64,000 nucleotides of DNA from positions 558,001 through 622,000 of the forward strand of contig SDAL01000001.1 of the NCBI GenBank assembly GCA_004153385.1. Direction: 5' to 3'. Position 1 is the stretch's first letter. Each line of letters starts with the position of its first letter. Shown here piece by piece: positions 1-9,346 of the stretch. Origin of the DNA: Paracoccaceae bacterium. Its GTDB lineage: Bacteria > Pseudomonadota > Alphaproteobacteria > Rhodobacterales > Rhodobacteraceae. A model generated the notes under the pieces. It worked only from the letters and a program-made list of their open reading frames with translations. It had not been told where the DNA came from and did not search any database. Position numbers and translations under genes: made by a program.

Positions 1-650
1 ACTATTCTGAATCCTTCGAGCCTGTTGGCGCCTATTATGCGGGTCAGCTGGCCACAGCCAGACCACAGCGCGGCGAGCAATACGAGATCGGTTCGAAATT
101 CCGCCCCGAAGGCATGAATGCGCTTTTCACAATTGCCGCGTTCGATCTTAGCCAGACCAATGTGGCGCGCAGCAATGCAGATTTCTCGATCTCGCAGGTG
201 GGGCAGGTCGATGTGCGCGGACTGGAACTGGAAGGTCGCGCGGAATTGAGCGATCATTTCAACCTGAGCCTTGCCTATTCCTATTGGGATGCGGAAATCA
301 AGGATGGCGCGAATGCCGGCAACCGTCCGCAATTGACGCCTGAGCATCTGGTCTCGCTTTGGGCGGATTATACCATCGCCGGAAACGATACATGGGGCGA
401 TTTGACCCTTGGCGGCGGGCTGCGCTATCTGGGCCGTCGGTATGCTGACGATGCCAATGAGGCGTCTATTTCCTCCAATGTTCTGGTGGATGCGATGGCA
501 AGCTACCAGATCGACAAACAGACCGAGGTGGCGCTCAATGTCACAAACCTTATGGACCGTGAATATGTCTCGACGCCCAGTCTGGATGGCACGGCGCTTT
601 TCTACGGCCCCGAGCGGGAGGTGCAGGTAACCTTGCGCCGCAGCTGGTAG
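1..650 (+). CDS. TonB-dependent siderophore receptor, 3' end (partial)
   Basis: This is the C-terminal ~215 residues of an outer-membrane TonB-dependent receptor. The frame is open from base 3, and the 5' part lies before the window. The text YSESFEP, then QYEIGSKF, then alternating beta-strand segments (VEVRG-like VDVRGLELEGRAEL, LSLAYSYWDAEI, LGGGLRYLGRRYAD, VALNVTNLMDREYVS) and a terminal Arg-Arg-Ser-Trp match the barrel end of the FhuA/FoxA-type family, which ends in an aromatic residue. The family takes ferric siderophores across the outer membrane using TonB energy. A binding protein, two FecCD permeases and an ATPase follow on the same strand, which supports a siderophore substrate. 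The actual siderophore cannot be told from this fragment. Confidence 0.9.
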   Translation, partial: YSESFEPVGAYYAGQLATARPQRGEQYEIGSKFRPEGMNALFTIAAFDLSQTNVARSNADFSISQVGQVDVRGLELEGRAELSDHFNLSLAYSYWDAEIKDGANAGNRPQLTPEHLVSLWADYTIAGNDTWGDLTLGGGLRYLGRRYADDANEASISSNVLVDAMASYQIDKQTEVALNVTNLMDREYVSTPSLDGTALFYGPEREVQVTLRRSW

Positions 651-789
651 GGGGTGTTCGGGATCGGGGGCGCCCTTACAGGCCGCGTCGACCCGCATCA
701 CAATGACCACGTGCCACGTGGCGTATGTCCCCCCCCCGCTGCGGTTCGGGGGGCATGCGCCATTTCGCACAAGAAGAAGGGGCCACGCA

Positions 790-1833
790 ATGCGGGGATC
801 ACATCATACCAAGGCTCGCGGGGGCATGGATCGTCGCCAGCTGCTGGCGTTGGGGGCGGCTGGCGTGGCCACGATGGCGGGGCCATGGCCCGCGTCTGCC
901 CAGCCTGCGGCACCGGACCCTTGGCCGCGCCTGTTTTCGCATGTTTATGGCCGCGCGGTTCTGGAGGCGCCCGCGCGCCGTGTGGTGTCTTTGGGCTATA
1001 CGAACCAAGATCCGCTTCTTGCGCTGGGGGTGGTGCCGGTGGCGTTGCGTTATTGGTATGGCGACGAGCCGAACAGCGTTTGGCCTTGGGCGCGCGCACA
1101 TTTGGGGCAGGCCACACCGCAGGTCCTGCGCGGGGAAAGCAACATCGAGGCGATCGCCGCGCTGCAGCCGGATCTGATTGTTGCGGTCGGGGCAGGGATT
1201 ACACGCGCGGAATATGATATCCTGTCACAGATCGCGCCGGTTTTGATGCAACCCGAAGGCACGCCCACCTACGGGCTTGGCTGGGAAGAGACCACGCGGA
1301 TGTTCGGGCGGGCCGTCGCGCGCGAAGACCGCGCCTTGGCGATGATCACAAAGACCAAGCAGGCCTTTGCCGCCGCCCGCGACCGCCATCCCGAATGGGC
1401 AGGCCGCAGGGCTGTGGCCGCCTATCACAGCGCAGGTGAAACCGGGGTGTTTGCGGCAATCGACGGGCGCGCACGGTTCTTGCAATCGCTGGGGTTTGTG
1501 CTGCCCGATGATGCAGCCTTCGGCGGCGGCGAGGCGTTCTATCATCCGCTTTCGCCAGAAGATCTGTCACCTCTGGATGCGGATGTGTTGTTGTGGATCG
1601 CTGCAGGCACCGAGGCGTCCGATCTGGCCGCCTTGCCGATGCGCAAGCTGTTGGACGCACATAAACAAGGCCGCGAGGTCTATGCAGGCCCGCTTCACGC
1701 AGCCGCCCTGTCGTTCAGTTCTGTGCTGTCGCTGCCATTTGCGATCAATGCGCTCGAGGCAGATATCGCAGCCGCCGCTGACGGTGATCCCGACACGGTC
1801 GTGCAAAGCACGCAAGCCGCAGGGCTTTTGTGA
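790..1833 (+). CDS. ABC transporter periplasmic iron-siderophore binding protein
   Basis: A substrate-binding protein of the FecB/FhuD type, about 347 residues. The ATG at 790 is preferred because AAGAAGG lies about 10 bases upstream; a second ATG at 826 would give MDRRQLLALGAAG, which looks like a twin-arginine or Sec signal ending near ASAQPAAP. Mature features include VVSLGYTNQDPLLALGV, a run of the kind IEAIAALQPDLIVAVG (the usual 'I..L.PDLII' of this class) and YDILSQIAPVLM, all typical of helical-backbone metal and siderophore binding proteins. It would deliver ferri-siderophore from the receptor to the permease pair encoded just downstream. The exact ligand is not predictable. Confidence 0.88.
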   Translation: MRGSHHTKARGGMDRRQLLALGAAGVATMAGPWPASAQPAAPDPWPRLFSHVYGRAVLEAPARRVVSLGYTNQDPLLALGVVPVALRYWYGDEPNSVWPWARAHLGQATPQVLRGESNIEAIAALQPDLIVAVGAGITRAEYDILSQIAPVLMQPEGTPTYGLGWEETTRMFGRAVAREDRALAMITKTKQAFAAARDRHPEWAGRRAVAAYHSAGETGVFAAIDGRARFLQSLGFVLPDDAAFGGGEAFYHPLSPEDLSPLDADVLLWIAAGTEASDLAALPMRKLLDAHKQGREVYAGPLHAAALSFSSVLSLPFAINALEADIAAAADGDPDTVVQSTQAAGLL

Positions 1834-1906
1834 ACATGCCTGTGGCAAGAGCGTGCGACGACGCTGACCATCCTCGCGATCTTGCGGCCGGACGGCGGGC
1901 GGGCAC

Positions 1907-2896
1907 ATGAGGGCTGCTGTGATCTTTGCGCTGTTTGTGGCTGGCATCTGGTCGAGCCTTGCGCTCGGGGTGCAGGCTGTGGGGCTGGACGATATGATCG
2001 GGGCCGTTTTGCACGCGGCGCCACAAACACCGGCAGAGCTGGTGTTTATGCAAATCCGTTTGCCGCGGATGGCCACAGGTCTTCTGGCGGGGGCCGCTTT
2101 TGCTATGGCAGGGGTGGTCATGCAATCGCTCACCCGCAATCCGTTGGCCGATCCGGGGCTCCTGGGCGTCAATGCGGGGGCTGCGGCAAGCGTGGTGCTG
2201 GCGGCGCTGCTTACCGGACATACCGATGCCGCGACCCAAGCGCTTTGGGGGTTTCCCGGGGCGATGATCGCGGCGGTCACTATTTTCGCATTGGGCGGCG
2301 GGTTGCGCGGTGATCGGGCACCTGTGCGCCTGATACTGGCAGGTGTGGCGTTGAACGCGCTGATCCTGTCGGCCCTTACAGCCCTGATAGTGTTACGCTC
2401 TGATGCGCTGGAGGTGTTTCGTTTCTGGATGGCGGGCACGTTGGCGCAAGGCGGGCAAAAGCCGCTGGTGGTTTTGGCGTTCATTGTGATGTGTGGCGGG
2501 GCGATTGCGATCCTGCTTGCCCCCGCGCTCGAGGCGCTGGCCTTGGGCCACGGGCTGGCGCGGGGCCTGGGCTTGCGCCCGCGCCGCACACAGGCGGGCG
2601 CGCTGATCGCGCTGACATTGATGACCGCAGCAGGCGTGGCCGCGGCCGGCCCGATTGCCTTTCTGGGTCTGATCGTGCCGCCGCTTGCACGCCATCTGGC
2701 AGGTCCCCAGCTGCGCACACAGATCGCGGCGGGGGCCTTGCTGGGGCCTGCGGTTCTGCTGCTGGCGGATACCGCAGGCCGTTTGCTGATCGCGCCTGCC
2801 GAAATTCGCGTGGGCGTGATGACGGCGATCATCGGCGGACCGGTCTTCATCTGGCTTGCGCGGCGGATGCGTACCACGCGCAATGGTGCGCCATGA
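1907..2896 (+). CDS. FecCD-family iron-siderophore permease, first subunit
   Basis: An integral membrane permease of the FecCD/BtuC family, 329 residues. The hallmark region is present: RLPRMATGLLAGAAFAMAG followed by VMQSLTRNPLADPGLLGVN, and the C-terminal coupling part GPIAFLGLIVPPLARHL. Many hydrophobic helices are visible along the whole length, which is normal for the family. Its TGA stop overlaps the ATG of the second permease (ATGA), so the two are translationally coupled. The two subunits probably form a heterodimeric channel in the inner membrane, energised by the ATPase two genes on. Confidence 0.93.
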   Translation: MRAAVIFALFVAGIWSSLALGVQAVGLDDMIGAVLHAAPQTPAELVFMQIRLPRMATGLLAGAAFAMAGVVMQSLTRNPLADPGLLGVNAGAAASVVLAALLTGHTDAATQALWGFPGAMIAAVTIFALGGGLRGDRAPVRLILAGVALNALILSALTALIVLRSDALEVFRFWMAGTLAQGGQKPLVVLAFIVMCGGAIAILLAPALEALALGHGLARGLGLRPRRTQAGALIALTLMTAAGVAAAGPIAFLGLIVPPLARHLAGPQLRTQIAAGALLGPAVLLLADTAGRLLIAPAEIRVGVMTAIIGGPVFIWLARRMRTTRNGAP

Positions 2897-3876
2897 GCAG
2901 ACTGCGTGCCGCCCTTATTGCCGCGCTGATCGCATTGGTCTGCGTCCTGTCGCTGATGATCGGCGCGGTGCATATCGGGCCTTGCGATCTGTGGCGCGGA
3001 TTGATCGATAACGAGGGGCCTGCCGCTTTCACAGTGCGGGTCTTGCGCGCGCCACGTCTGTTGTGCGCGTTGGGGGCAGGGGCGGCGCTGGGGCTATCGG
3101 GTACGATCTTCCAGATGCTGCTGCGCAATCCTCTGGCGGCCCCAGATGTGATGGGATTTAACGCAGGCGCCGGGTTTGCAGTGATTGTGGCAATCAGCAC
3201 AGGCGTGAACTGGCCCATGCCTTTGGTTGCGGCCATGGGCGGCGGTGTGGCGGCGGTTCTGGTTGCGGCGCTATCCTACCGGCGTGGCCGCATGCCAGAT
3301 AACCTGACGCTGATCTTGGTGGGGTTGGGCGTCGGATTTTCGGCAAGCGGACTGTCCACGCTGTTGGGCCTGCGTCTGCCCGATACACTGGCCGCAGAGG
3401 CACAGCGCTGGATTACCGGATCACTCAGCGCGCGCAGCTGGACCCATGTCGCCCAGATCTGGGGGTTGGGCGCGGTTCTATGTGCCATGCTCGTGGTACA
3501 GGTGCGGGGATTGGGGCTGTTGCAGCTGGGGCCGGCCTTGGCGGCAGGCCTGGGGCTGCATCTGGGCCGGTCGCGGGCCGGATTGCTGGCCACGGCTGTG
3601 CTGCTTGCGGCCTGCGGTGTGGCCGTGGCGGGGCCGGTCCCGTTTGTGGCGCTGATGGCAGGCCCGTTGGGCATTGCGATCACGCGGGCGCGCGGCCCTG
3701 CCGCCCGTTTGCTGGCAGGGGCGGGATCGGGCGCGTTGATCACGGCAGCAGCCGACCTTCTGGCGCGGGCGCTGTGGCTCGGGGTGCAACTACCGGTGGG
3801 TGTGATGACGGGGCTTCTGGGCGCGCCCTATCTATTGTGGTTTTTATCCCGCGCGGCCAAGGAAGGGACGCTATGA
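2893..3876 (+). CDS. FecCD-family iron-siderophore permease, second subunit
   Basis: The second permease, 327 residues from the ATG at 2893, which overlaps the preceding stop. Longer upstream reading in this frame is a shadow of the first permease. Family signatures are RVLRAPRLLCALGAGAALGL, then FQMLLRNPLAAPDVMGFN, and the coupling segment GPVPFVALMAGPLG. It pairs with the first permease to form the membrane pore for ferri-siderophore or related metal chelate import. It is followed by another ATGA overlap with the ATPase gene at 3873, giving a tightly packed C-D-E operon order. Confidence 0.93.
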   Translation: MSRLRAALIAALIALVCVLSLMIGAVHIGPCDLWRGLIDNEGPAAFTVRVLRAPRLLCALGAGAALGLSGTIFQMLLRNPLAAPDVMGFNAGAGFAVIVAISTGVNWPMPLVAAMGGGVAAVLVAALSYRRGRMPDNLTLILVGLGVGFSASGLSTLLGLRLPDTLAAEAQRWITGSLSARSWTHVAQIWGLGAVLCAMLVVQVRGLGLLQLGPALAAGLGLHLGRSRAGLLATAVLLAACGVAVAGPVPFVALMAGPLGIAITRARGPAARLLAGAGSGALITAAADLLARALWLGVQLPVGVMTGLLGAPYLLWFLSRAAKEGTL

Positions 3877-4664
3877 GCAAATCGCCAAAGCCCGCAGGGC
3901 TGCAAACGCACCATCTGTGTCTGGGATACGACGGGCGCGATGTGATTGCGGATCTGTCGCTGGAGCTGCCTGTGGGCAAGGTCAGCGCGATCCTCGGGCC
4001 TAACGGATGCGGCAAGTCCACCCTGCTGCATGCGCTGGCCCGGCTGGAACGGCCGCGCGCAGGGCGGGTGTTGCTGGAGGGCGATGATATTCACGCAACC
4101 GACACGCGCGCGCTGGCGCGGCGTCTGGCGATCCTGCCGCAGGCACCGCTTGCACCACCCGGGATCAGCGTGGGCGATCTGGTCCGGCGCGGGCGCGCGC
4201 CATGGCGCGGTGTGTTGCAGCGGTTTTCGCAAGCGGATGCGGCGGCTTGTGCGGCGGCCCTTGAGGCCGTGGATATGACCGCGCTGCGCGATCGGGATCT
4301 GGACGCATTGTCGGGCGGCCAGCGCCAGCGGGCATGGATCGCGCTGACGCTGGCGCAAACCGCGCCGTTTCTGTTGCTTGACGAGCCCACGACTTGGCTG
4401 GACCTTCCCCACCAGATCGAAATTTTGCGCCTGTTGCAACGCCTCAACCGGACCCAAGGGGTCAGCGTGGTGTCGGTGTTGCACGATCTTAATCTGGCTG
4501 CGCGGTTTTGCGACCATCTGGTATTGTTCGGCCCACACGGTCTGGTGGCGACCGGCACCCCCCGTGCGGTCCTGAGCGAAGACAACCTGCGCACGGCGTT
4601 TGGGCTGGACGCACGGGTCGTGGCCTGTCCGGTCAGCGGTGCGCCGATGGTCTGCCCGATATGA
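3873..4664 (+). CDS. ABC transporter ATP-binding protein, FecE/FhuC type
   Basis: The ATPase of the siderophore importer, 263 residues from the ATG at 3873 (overlaps the upstream stop). Walker A is GPNGCGKST (about residues 45-53), the ABC signature is LSGGQRQRAWIA, Walker B is LLLDEPTTWLDL, and the H-loop is VLHDLNLAARF. The pattern DEPTTxLD plus HDLN is characteristic of the FecE/FhuC/BtuD subclass. It works in the cytoplasm on the FecCD pair encoded just upstream. An ORF extension reaching back to 3480 is not real, since it lies within the permease gene. Confidence 0.94.
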   Translation: MSKSPKPAGLQTHHLCLGYDGRDVIADLSLELPVGKVSAILGPNGCGKSTLLHALARLERPRAGRVLLEGDDIHATDTRALARRLAILPQAPLAPPGISVGDLVRRGRAPWRGVLQRFSQADAAACAAALEAVDMTALRDRDLDALSGGQRQRAWIALTLAQTAPFLLLDEPTTWLDLPHQIEILRLLQRLNRTQGVSVVSVLHDLNLAARFCDHLVLFGPHGLVATGTPRAVLSEDNLRTAFGLDARVVACPVSGAPMVCPI

Positions 4665-4779
4665 TCCGCCCCCGAACGCCACTCGTACCGGGCCGGAGTG
4701 CGCCGGTCGGGCAGGCCTGCGTCCTTTGCCTTGCGATTGTGTGTGGCCCGCGACAGGGCGCACCGGAACTGGAAAAGAT

Positions 4780-6516
4780 ATGACAGACATGATCCGGCAG
4801 TTTGCCGACTATTACCGCCCCCATAAGACGCTTTTCATACTGGATTTCGGCAGTGCCGTTCTGGCAGGGTTGATGGAGCTGGCCTTTCCGCTGGCGGTGA
4901 CCTTGTTTATCGACAAGCTGCTGCCCACGGGCGAGTTGGGGCGGATCGGGCTGGCGGCCTTGGGGCTGCTTGCGATCTATACGGTCAATGCGGGCCTACA
5001 GGTGATCGTCACATATTGGGGCCACATGCTGGGCCTGCGTATCGAGACCGAAATGCGCGCCCGTGCGTTCGATCATTTGCAAAAGCTGTCTTTCGGATTT
5101 TTTGACAATACCAAGACCGGCCATCTGGTCGCGCGCCTGACCAAGGACCTCGAAGAGATCGGCGAGATTGCGCATCACGGCCCCGAGGATCTGTTCATCG
5201 CGATCATGACATTGCTCGGGGCGTTTGTGCTGATGTGGAACCTGCATCCGCCGCTGGCGCTGATCACGGCAGTGATCGTGCCTGTCACCGGGTTTGTGAC
5301 TGCGCATTACGGTGCGAAAATGACCAAGACATGGCATGCGATCTACGGAAGGGTTGCCGAATTCAACACGCGCATCGAGGAAAACGTAGGCGGCATGCGG
5401 GTGGTGCAGGCCTTCACCAACGAAGATCACGAGCGTAAACTGTTTGCGGGCAACAACCAGAACTACCTTGATACCAAAATGCGGGCCTACAAGGTAATGG
5501 CGATGTCGCTTTCGCTATCGTATCTGTCGATGCGCTTTGTGCAGGTTGTCGTGATGTTGGCGGGGGCATGGTATGTTTTGCGCGGGGAACTGAGCCAGGG
5601 CGGGTTCGTAGGATTTTTGCTGCTGGTTAATGTGTTTTTCCGGCCTGTGGAAAAGATCAATGCCATTCTGGAGACCTATCCGCGCGGTATTGCCGGGTTT
5701 TCGCGCTATCAGGCGTTCCTGAACACCGCGCCCGAAATCGCCAACAGCCCCGCCGCCCGCGATCCGGGCAGGCTGGGCGGCCGGATCACCTTCGAGGGCG
5801 TCAGCTTCGGGTATCAGGGCGAGCGCTCGACATTGTCGGATCTGTCGCTGGGGATCATGCCGGGGGAGACGGTGGCGTTGGTCGGTGCATCGGGCGCTGG
5901 AAAGTCTACGATCTGTGCACTTTTGCCAAGATTTTACGAGGTGCGCTCCGGTGCGATTACCATTGATAATGTCGATATCCGCGATATGACGCTGCATGGT
6001 TTGCGCCGCAATATCGGGGTGGTGGCGCAAGATGTGTTCCTGTTTGGCGGCACGGTGCGCGAGAACATCGCCTATGGCAGTCTTGAGGCAAGTGATGCCG
6101 ATATCTGGCAGGCGGTGCGTGCCGCGCGCCTTGAGGATGTGATCGCAGACCTGCCCGAAGGGCTTGAGACGATCATCGGCGAGCGTGGCGTGAAATTGTC
6201 GGGCGGGCAGAAACAACGCCTGTCGATTGCGCGGGTGTTTTTGAAAAACCCGCCGATCCTGATTTTGGACGAGGCAACATCTGCGCTGGATACGGCGACC
6301 GAACGGGCCATTCAGGCCTCGCTGGCGGACCTGTCGCGCGGACGCACCACGCTTGTGGTGGCCCACCGTCTGGCCACGATCAAAGGCGCAGACAGGATCG
6401 TCGTGCTCGATCACGGCAGGGTGCTGGAAAGCGGCACACATGCGGATCTGGTGGCACATGACGGCGCCTATTGCGCGCTGTTGCGCGCCCAGTCAATGGA
6501 CCCCGATGTGGCCTGA
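4780..6516 (+). CDS. ABC transporter half-unit, fused membrane and ATPase domains (exporter fold)
   Basis: A 578-residue ABC half-transporter. The start is ATG at 4780 with GGAAAAG just upstream; the frame is open further back but reads through the end of the previous gene. The N-terminal ~310 residues are a six-helix membrane domain (FILDFGSAVLAGLMELAFPL and following), with the family text FGFFDNTKTGHLVARLTKDL. The ATPase domain has Walker A GASGAGKST, signature LSGGQKQRLSIARVF and Walker B ILILDEATSALDTATE. The MsbA/LmrA-like class normally exports lipids or drugs, but exporter-fold proteins such as YbtPQ and IrtAB import metal-siderophores. Its place 115 bases after a siderophore operon makes a siderophore role possible. 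It would act as a homodimer unless a partner lies elsewhere. Confidence 0.9.
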   Translation: MTDMIRQFADYYRPHKTLFILDFGSAVLAGLMELAFPLAVTLFIDKLLPTGELGRIGLAALGLLAIYTVNAGLQVIVTYWGHMLGLRIETEMRARAFDHLQKLSFGFFDNTKTGHLVARLTKDLEEIGEIAHHGPEDLFIAIMTLLGAFVLMWNLHPPLALITAVIVPVTGFVTAHYGAKMTKTWHAIYGRVAEFNTRIEENVGGMRVVQAFTNEDHERKLFAGNNQNYLDTKMRAYKVMAMSLSLSYLSMRFVQVVVMLAGAWYVLRGELSQGGFVGFLLLVNVFFRPVEKINAILETYPRGIAGFSRYQAFLNTAPEIANSPAARDPGRLGGRITFEGVSFGYQGERSTLSDLSLGIMPGETVALVGASGAGKSTICALLPRFYEVRSGAITIDNVDIRDMTLHGLRRNIGVVAQDVFLFGGTVRENIAYGSLEASDADIWQAVRAARLEDVIADLPEGLETIIGERGVKLSGGQKQRLSIARVFLKNPPILILDEATSALDTATERAIQASLADLSRGRTTLVVAHRLATIKGADRIVVLDHGRVLESGTHADLVAHDGAYCALLRAQSMDPDVA

Positions 6517-6573
6517 TCATGCGGCGGGGGACCTAAGGCCCCGCTGGGAGATGTAAGACCACCTGCCAGTGCG

Positions 6574-6601
6574 CCCCGGTGCCTAATGCGCCGGGGGTTT
6601 T
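6574..6601 (+). terminator. Weak hairpin terminator between convergent genes
   Basis: CCCCGG (6574-6579) pairs with CCGGGG (6591-6596) around an 11-base loop, and a short T run follows at 6598-6601. It lies after the ABC half-transporter and overlaps the 3' end of the convergent efflux gene. The short T run makes it a weak call. Confidence 0.4.
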
Positions 6602-8145
6602 GCATCTGCCTTGGGCGGTTTCATCGCCAGCGCCATAACCGCAAGCCCTGCAAACAGCGCCGTGAGCAGCAAGAACACATCGATAAATGACATCACGGTC
6701 GCTTGCCGTGCCACGCGGCTGGACAGTTGCGCCAGTGCCGCCTTGTCCGCGTCAAGCCCGGCTGCGGCCATATTGGCCGTCATTGTTTTCAATTGGGCAA
6801 GTGCTTCTGGATTGCTCCAGCTCAGCCCCTCAGACAGGCGGGCGCGGTGCAGGGCCTGGGTGTCGGTCAATGTGGTGTTGATCACCGCAAGGCCGACCGC
6901 GCCGCCCAGATTGCGCATCAGGTTATACAGCCCCGAGGCGCTTTTCATCTGCTGGGGCGGCAAGGTGCCAAGGGCCAGATTGTTGATCGGCACCATGCAA
7001 ATCATCAAAGACACGCCGCGCAGGATTTGCGGCCACAGAAGTTCCTGAAAATCCCAATCCGGCGTCAATCCGGTCAACATCCAGCTGGAGGTGCCAAAGC
7101 CCAAAAAGCCGAGCAAAAGCATCAGCCGAAGGTCGATACGCGACGACAACATACCGGCAACCGGGGCTGTGACAAACATTGCCAGCCCCGAAACGAACAC
7201 CGTCTCGCCGGTCATCAGACTATCATAGCCGCGCACAGATGAGAGATAGAGCGGATAGAGATAGGTCATCCCGTAAAGACCGATCCCCATCACAAAGGAA
7301 AACACCGACCCCACCGCGAAATTCGTATCCCGAAAGGCCGAGAAATCGACCACCGGATTGGCCCGCGTGAAGGCGCGCCAAAAGGTCAGGATGCCGCCTG
7401 TGCACATCAACACAAACAAGATGGCCACGGCGTCGTCTTGCAGCCAGTCGTTGGCGGGGCCTTCTTCCAGAACATATTCCATCCCGCCTAGGAAACACGC
7501 AAGCGCGCCCAGTCCGATCCAGTCGAATTTGTCAAACAGCGACCATTCGGGCTTGTCGAAATCAACAAGCGCCAGCACCCCCAGCGTGACCCCGATACCT
7601 GCGGGCACATTGACCAGAAACAACCAGTGCCATGAAAACGCGTGGCTGAGGTAGCCGCCCACAGTGGGCCCCACGGTGGGCGCCAAGGTCGCCACAAGCC
7701 CGATCATTGGCGACACCACGCTGCGCTTCGATGCAGGAAAGATCGTGAAGGCGGCGGCGAAGACAGACGGAATCATGCCCCCACCCAGAAATCCCTGCAG
7801 TGCGCGCCACAAGATCATTTCGTTGATCGAGGTGGAGGTTGCGCATAAAAACGAGGCTGCGGTAAATCCGGCAGCCGACGCGGCAAACAGATACCGTGTG
7901 GACATCATCCGCCCAAGCAGCCCCGAGAGCGGGATCATGATGACCTCGGCGATCAGATAGGCGGTCTGGACCCATGATATCTCGTCGCTGGATGCGCCAA
8001 GGCCCGCCTGGATTTCAGGCAGCGAGGCCGAGACGATCTGGATGTCGAGGATCGCCATGAACATGCCGAAGACCATGATGAAAAACGCCGCAATCCTGCG
8101 TGGCGTCAACTCCGGCGCGTCGGACTGTTGGACAGGCGCGTTCAT
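6583..8145 (-). CDS. DHA2-family MFS multidrug efflux permease (EmrB type)
   Basis: A 14-helix major facilitator of 520 residues. It starts MNAPVQQSD, then enters FFIMVFGMFMAILDIQIVSASLPEI, the DHA2 family opening with the Asp in helix 1. The text LSGLLGRMMSTRYLF is motif A (G.L.D/GR...R), and LVATLAPTVGPTVGGYL is the antiporter motif C region. Length and pattern match EmrB, which exports hydrophobic drugs using the proton gradient in complex with an EmrA adaptor and an outer-membrane factor. The start ATG overlaps the adaptor stop (ATGA at 8142-8145), so the two are co-translated. No TolC gene is nearby. The drug range cannot be predicted. Confidence 0.93.
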   Translation of the reverse strand: MNAPVQQSDAPELTPRRIAAFFIMVFGMFMAILDIQIVSASLPEIQAGLGASSDEISWVQTAYLIAEVIMIPLSGLLGRMMSTRYLFAASAAGFTAASFLCATSTSINEMILWRALQGFLGGGMIPSVFAAAFTIFPASKRSVVSPMIGLVATLAPTVGPTVGGYLSHAFSWHWLFLVNVPAGIGVTLGVLALVDFDKPEWSLFDKFDWIGLGALACFLGGMEYVLEEGPANDWLQDDAVAILFVLMCTGGILTFWRAFTRANPVVDFSAFRDTNFAVGSVFSFVMGIGLYGMTYLYPLYLSSVRGYDSLMTGETVFVSGLAMFVTAPVAGMLSSRIDLRLMLLLGFLGFGTSSWMLTGLTPDWDFQELLWPQILRGVSLMICMVPINNLALGTLPPQQMKSASGLYNLMRNLGGAVGLAVINTTLTDTQALHRARLSEGLSWSNPEALAQLKTMTANMAAAGLDADKAALAQLSSRVARQATVMSFIDVFLLLTALFAGLAVMALAMKPPKADAKPPAH

Positions 8146-9251
8146 TGCGCGTGCGCCACCCGCGGTGCATCCTGCCCGCTGCGTTCGTCGATCTCGACCA
8201 CGGCAGAGAGCCCTGCGCGCATGCCACGGGCATCGTCGGGCAGGGCGATGCGTACCGGCACACGCTGCACGATTTTGGTAAAGTTTCCGGTGGCATTATC
8301 TGCGGGCAGCAGTGAGAAAACCGATCCGGTGGCTGGCGCAAGCGAGATGACCGTGCCTTCGATGGTGTCATCTTCCATTGCGTCGATTGTCACACGGGCC
8401 TTGGCGCCCAGATGGATGCCGGCCAGTTGCGTCTCCTTGAAATTCGCCTCGATATAGAAGCCGTGATCGGGCACGACTGCGGCCAGACGCGCGCCCACGC
8501 TGACCAGTTCGCCTTCCTCGATTGCCACATTGGCGACCGTGCCGTCGAACGGTGCCCGTAACACCGTGTGGCCCAGATCGCGCTCGGCTTGGGCGACCGA
8601 CAGTTCCATTTCCTTACGGCTTGATTCCGTCTCGGCGCGTTCGGCCTTCAACACTTCGACCTGTGCCTCGGCCCCGGCGATTGCGGCCTGCGCGGCGGCC
8701 CGATTGGCGATCGCGGTTTCCAGCGTTTCGTTGGCCGTATCCAGATCGGATTGCGACACCACACGACGCGCGGCCAGATCTTTGGATCGTGTGGCATTGG
8801 TGCGGGCGGTTTTCAGCGCGGCCTCGGTTGCGGACAGCTGCGCTTGGGTTTGCGAGACATCCGCCTGCGCGGCCACCACCTGCGCATCAATCCGCGCCAA
8901 CGTCCGCGCAAGTGTGGGTAACTTGGCCTGCGCCAGTTCAAGGGCGATCTTGTAATCCCCGTCATCAATCTTCACCAGCACATCGCCTTTGTTGACATGC
9001 TGGTTGGCCTTAACGGGGATCTCGGCGACATAGCCTTGCAGTTTGGCCGCAACCAGCGAAACATCCGCCTGCACATAGGCATCATCGGTTTTGATCATGA
9101 AGCGGCCTGTGGTCCACCACGACCAACCGAAATACGCCCCGCCCAGCAGCGCCACCACACCGAGTGTCGCCAGTACCAGTTTCTTGCGGCTTTTGGGCGC
9201 GGACTCAGGGGTGGTTTGATGGTCGTGCACACTGGAAGATTGGGACGTCAT
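8142..9251 (-). CDS. HlyD/EmrA-family membrane fusion (adaptor) protein
   Basis: A periplasmic adaptor of 369 residues from the ATG at 9251; an upstream in-frame ATG at 9314 falls inside a regulatory palindrome and lacks a good ribosome site, so it is not used. One membrane helix is seen near residues 25-43 (LVLATLGVVALLGGAYFGW). It is followed by the biotinyl-lipoyl-like half motif (DDAYVQADVSLVAAKLQGYVAEI), a long coiled-coil hairpin (DIDAQVVAAQADVSQTQ region, rich in Ala, Glu and Gln), the second lipoyl half (LRAPFDGTVANVAIEEGELV) and a beta-barrel domain. It bridges the EmrB-type pump encoded next to it to an outer-membrane channel. It diverges from a tetR gene that probably controls it. 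Confidence 0.93.
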   Translation of the reverse strand: MTSQSSSVHDHQTTPESAPKSRKKLVLATLGVVALLGGAYFGWSWWTTGRFMIKTDDAYVQADVSLVAAKLQGYVAEIPVKANQHVNKGDVLVKIDDGDYKIALELAQAKLPTLARTLARIDAQVVAAQADVSQTQAQLSATEAALKTARTNATRSKDLAARRVVSQSDLDTANETLETAIANRAAAQAAIAGAEAQVEVLKAERAETESSRKEMELSVAQAERDLGHTVLRAPFDGTVANVAIEEGELVSVGARLAAVVPDHGFYIEANFKETQLAGIHLGAKARVTIDAMEDDTIEGTVISLAPATGSVFSLLPADNATGNFTKIVQRVPVRIALPDDARGMRAGLSAVVEIDERSGQDAPRVAHAQ

Positions 9252-9286
9252 GAAGAAAACCTTTGTGAAGCCACGATCTGGTCTGT

Positions 9287-9314
9287 ATGGATCGAACTGG
9301 CCGGTTCGATCCAT
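9287..9314. promoter_or_regulatory. Palindrome 1, probable TetR operator
   Basis: Arms ATGGATCGAAC (9287-9297) and GTTCGATCCAT (9304-9314) are perfect inverted copies around TGGCCG. The site is 36 bases upstream of the adaptor gene start. It shares the half-site ATCGAAC with the second palindrome at 9347, which suggests both bind the product of the divergent tetR gene. Confidence 0.65.
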
Positions 9315-9346
9315 CTAGACGACGCCATCCCAACGTTCAACAGTTT

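Noticed and set aside
729-753. C9...G6 hairpin after the TonB receptor as a terminator
   Set aside because: The stem is six G-C pairs but no T run follows, so it is not a clear terminator.
654-1217. 187-residue frame overlapping the siderophore-binding gene
   Set aside because: Gly/Ala/Arg-rich shadow of the real gene in another frame.
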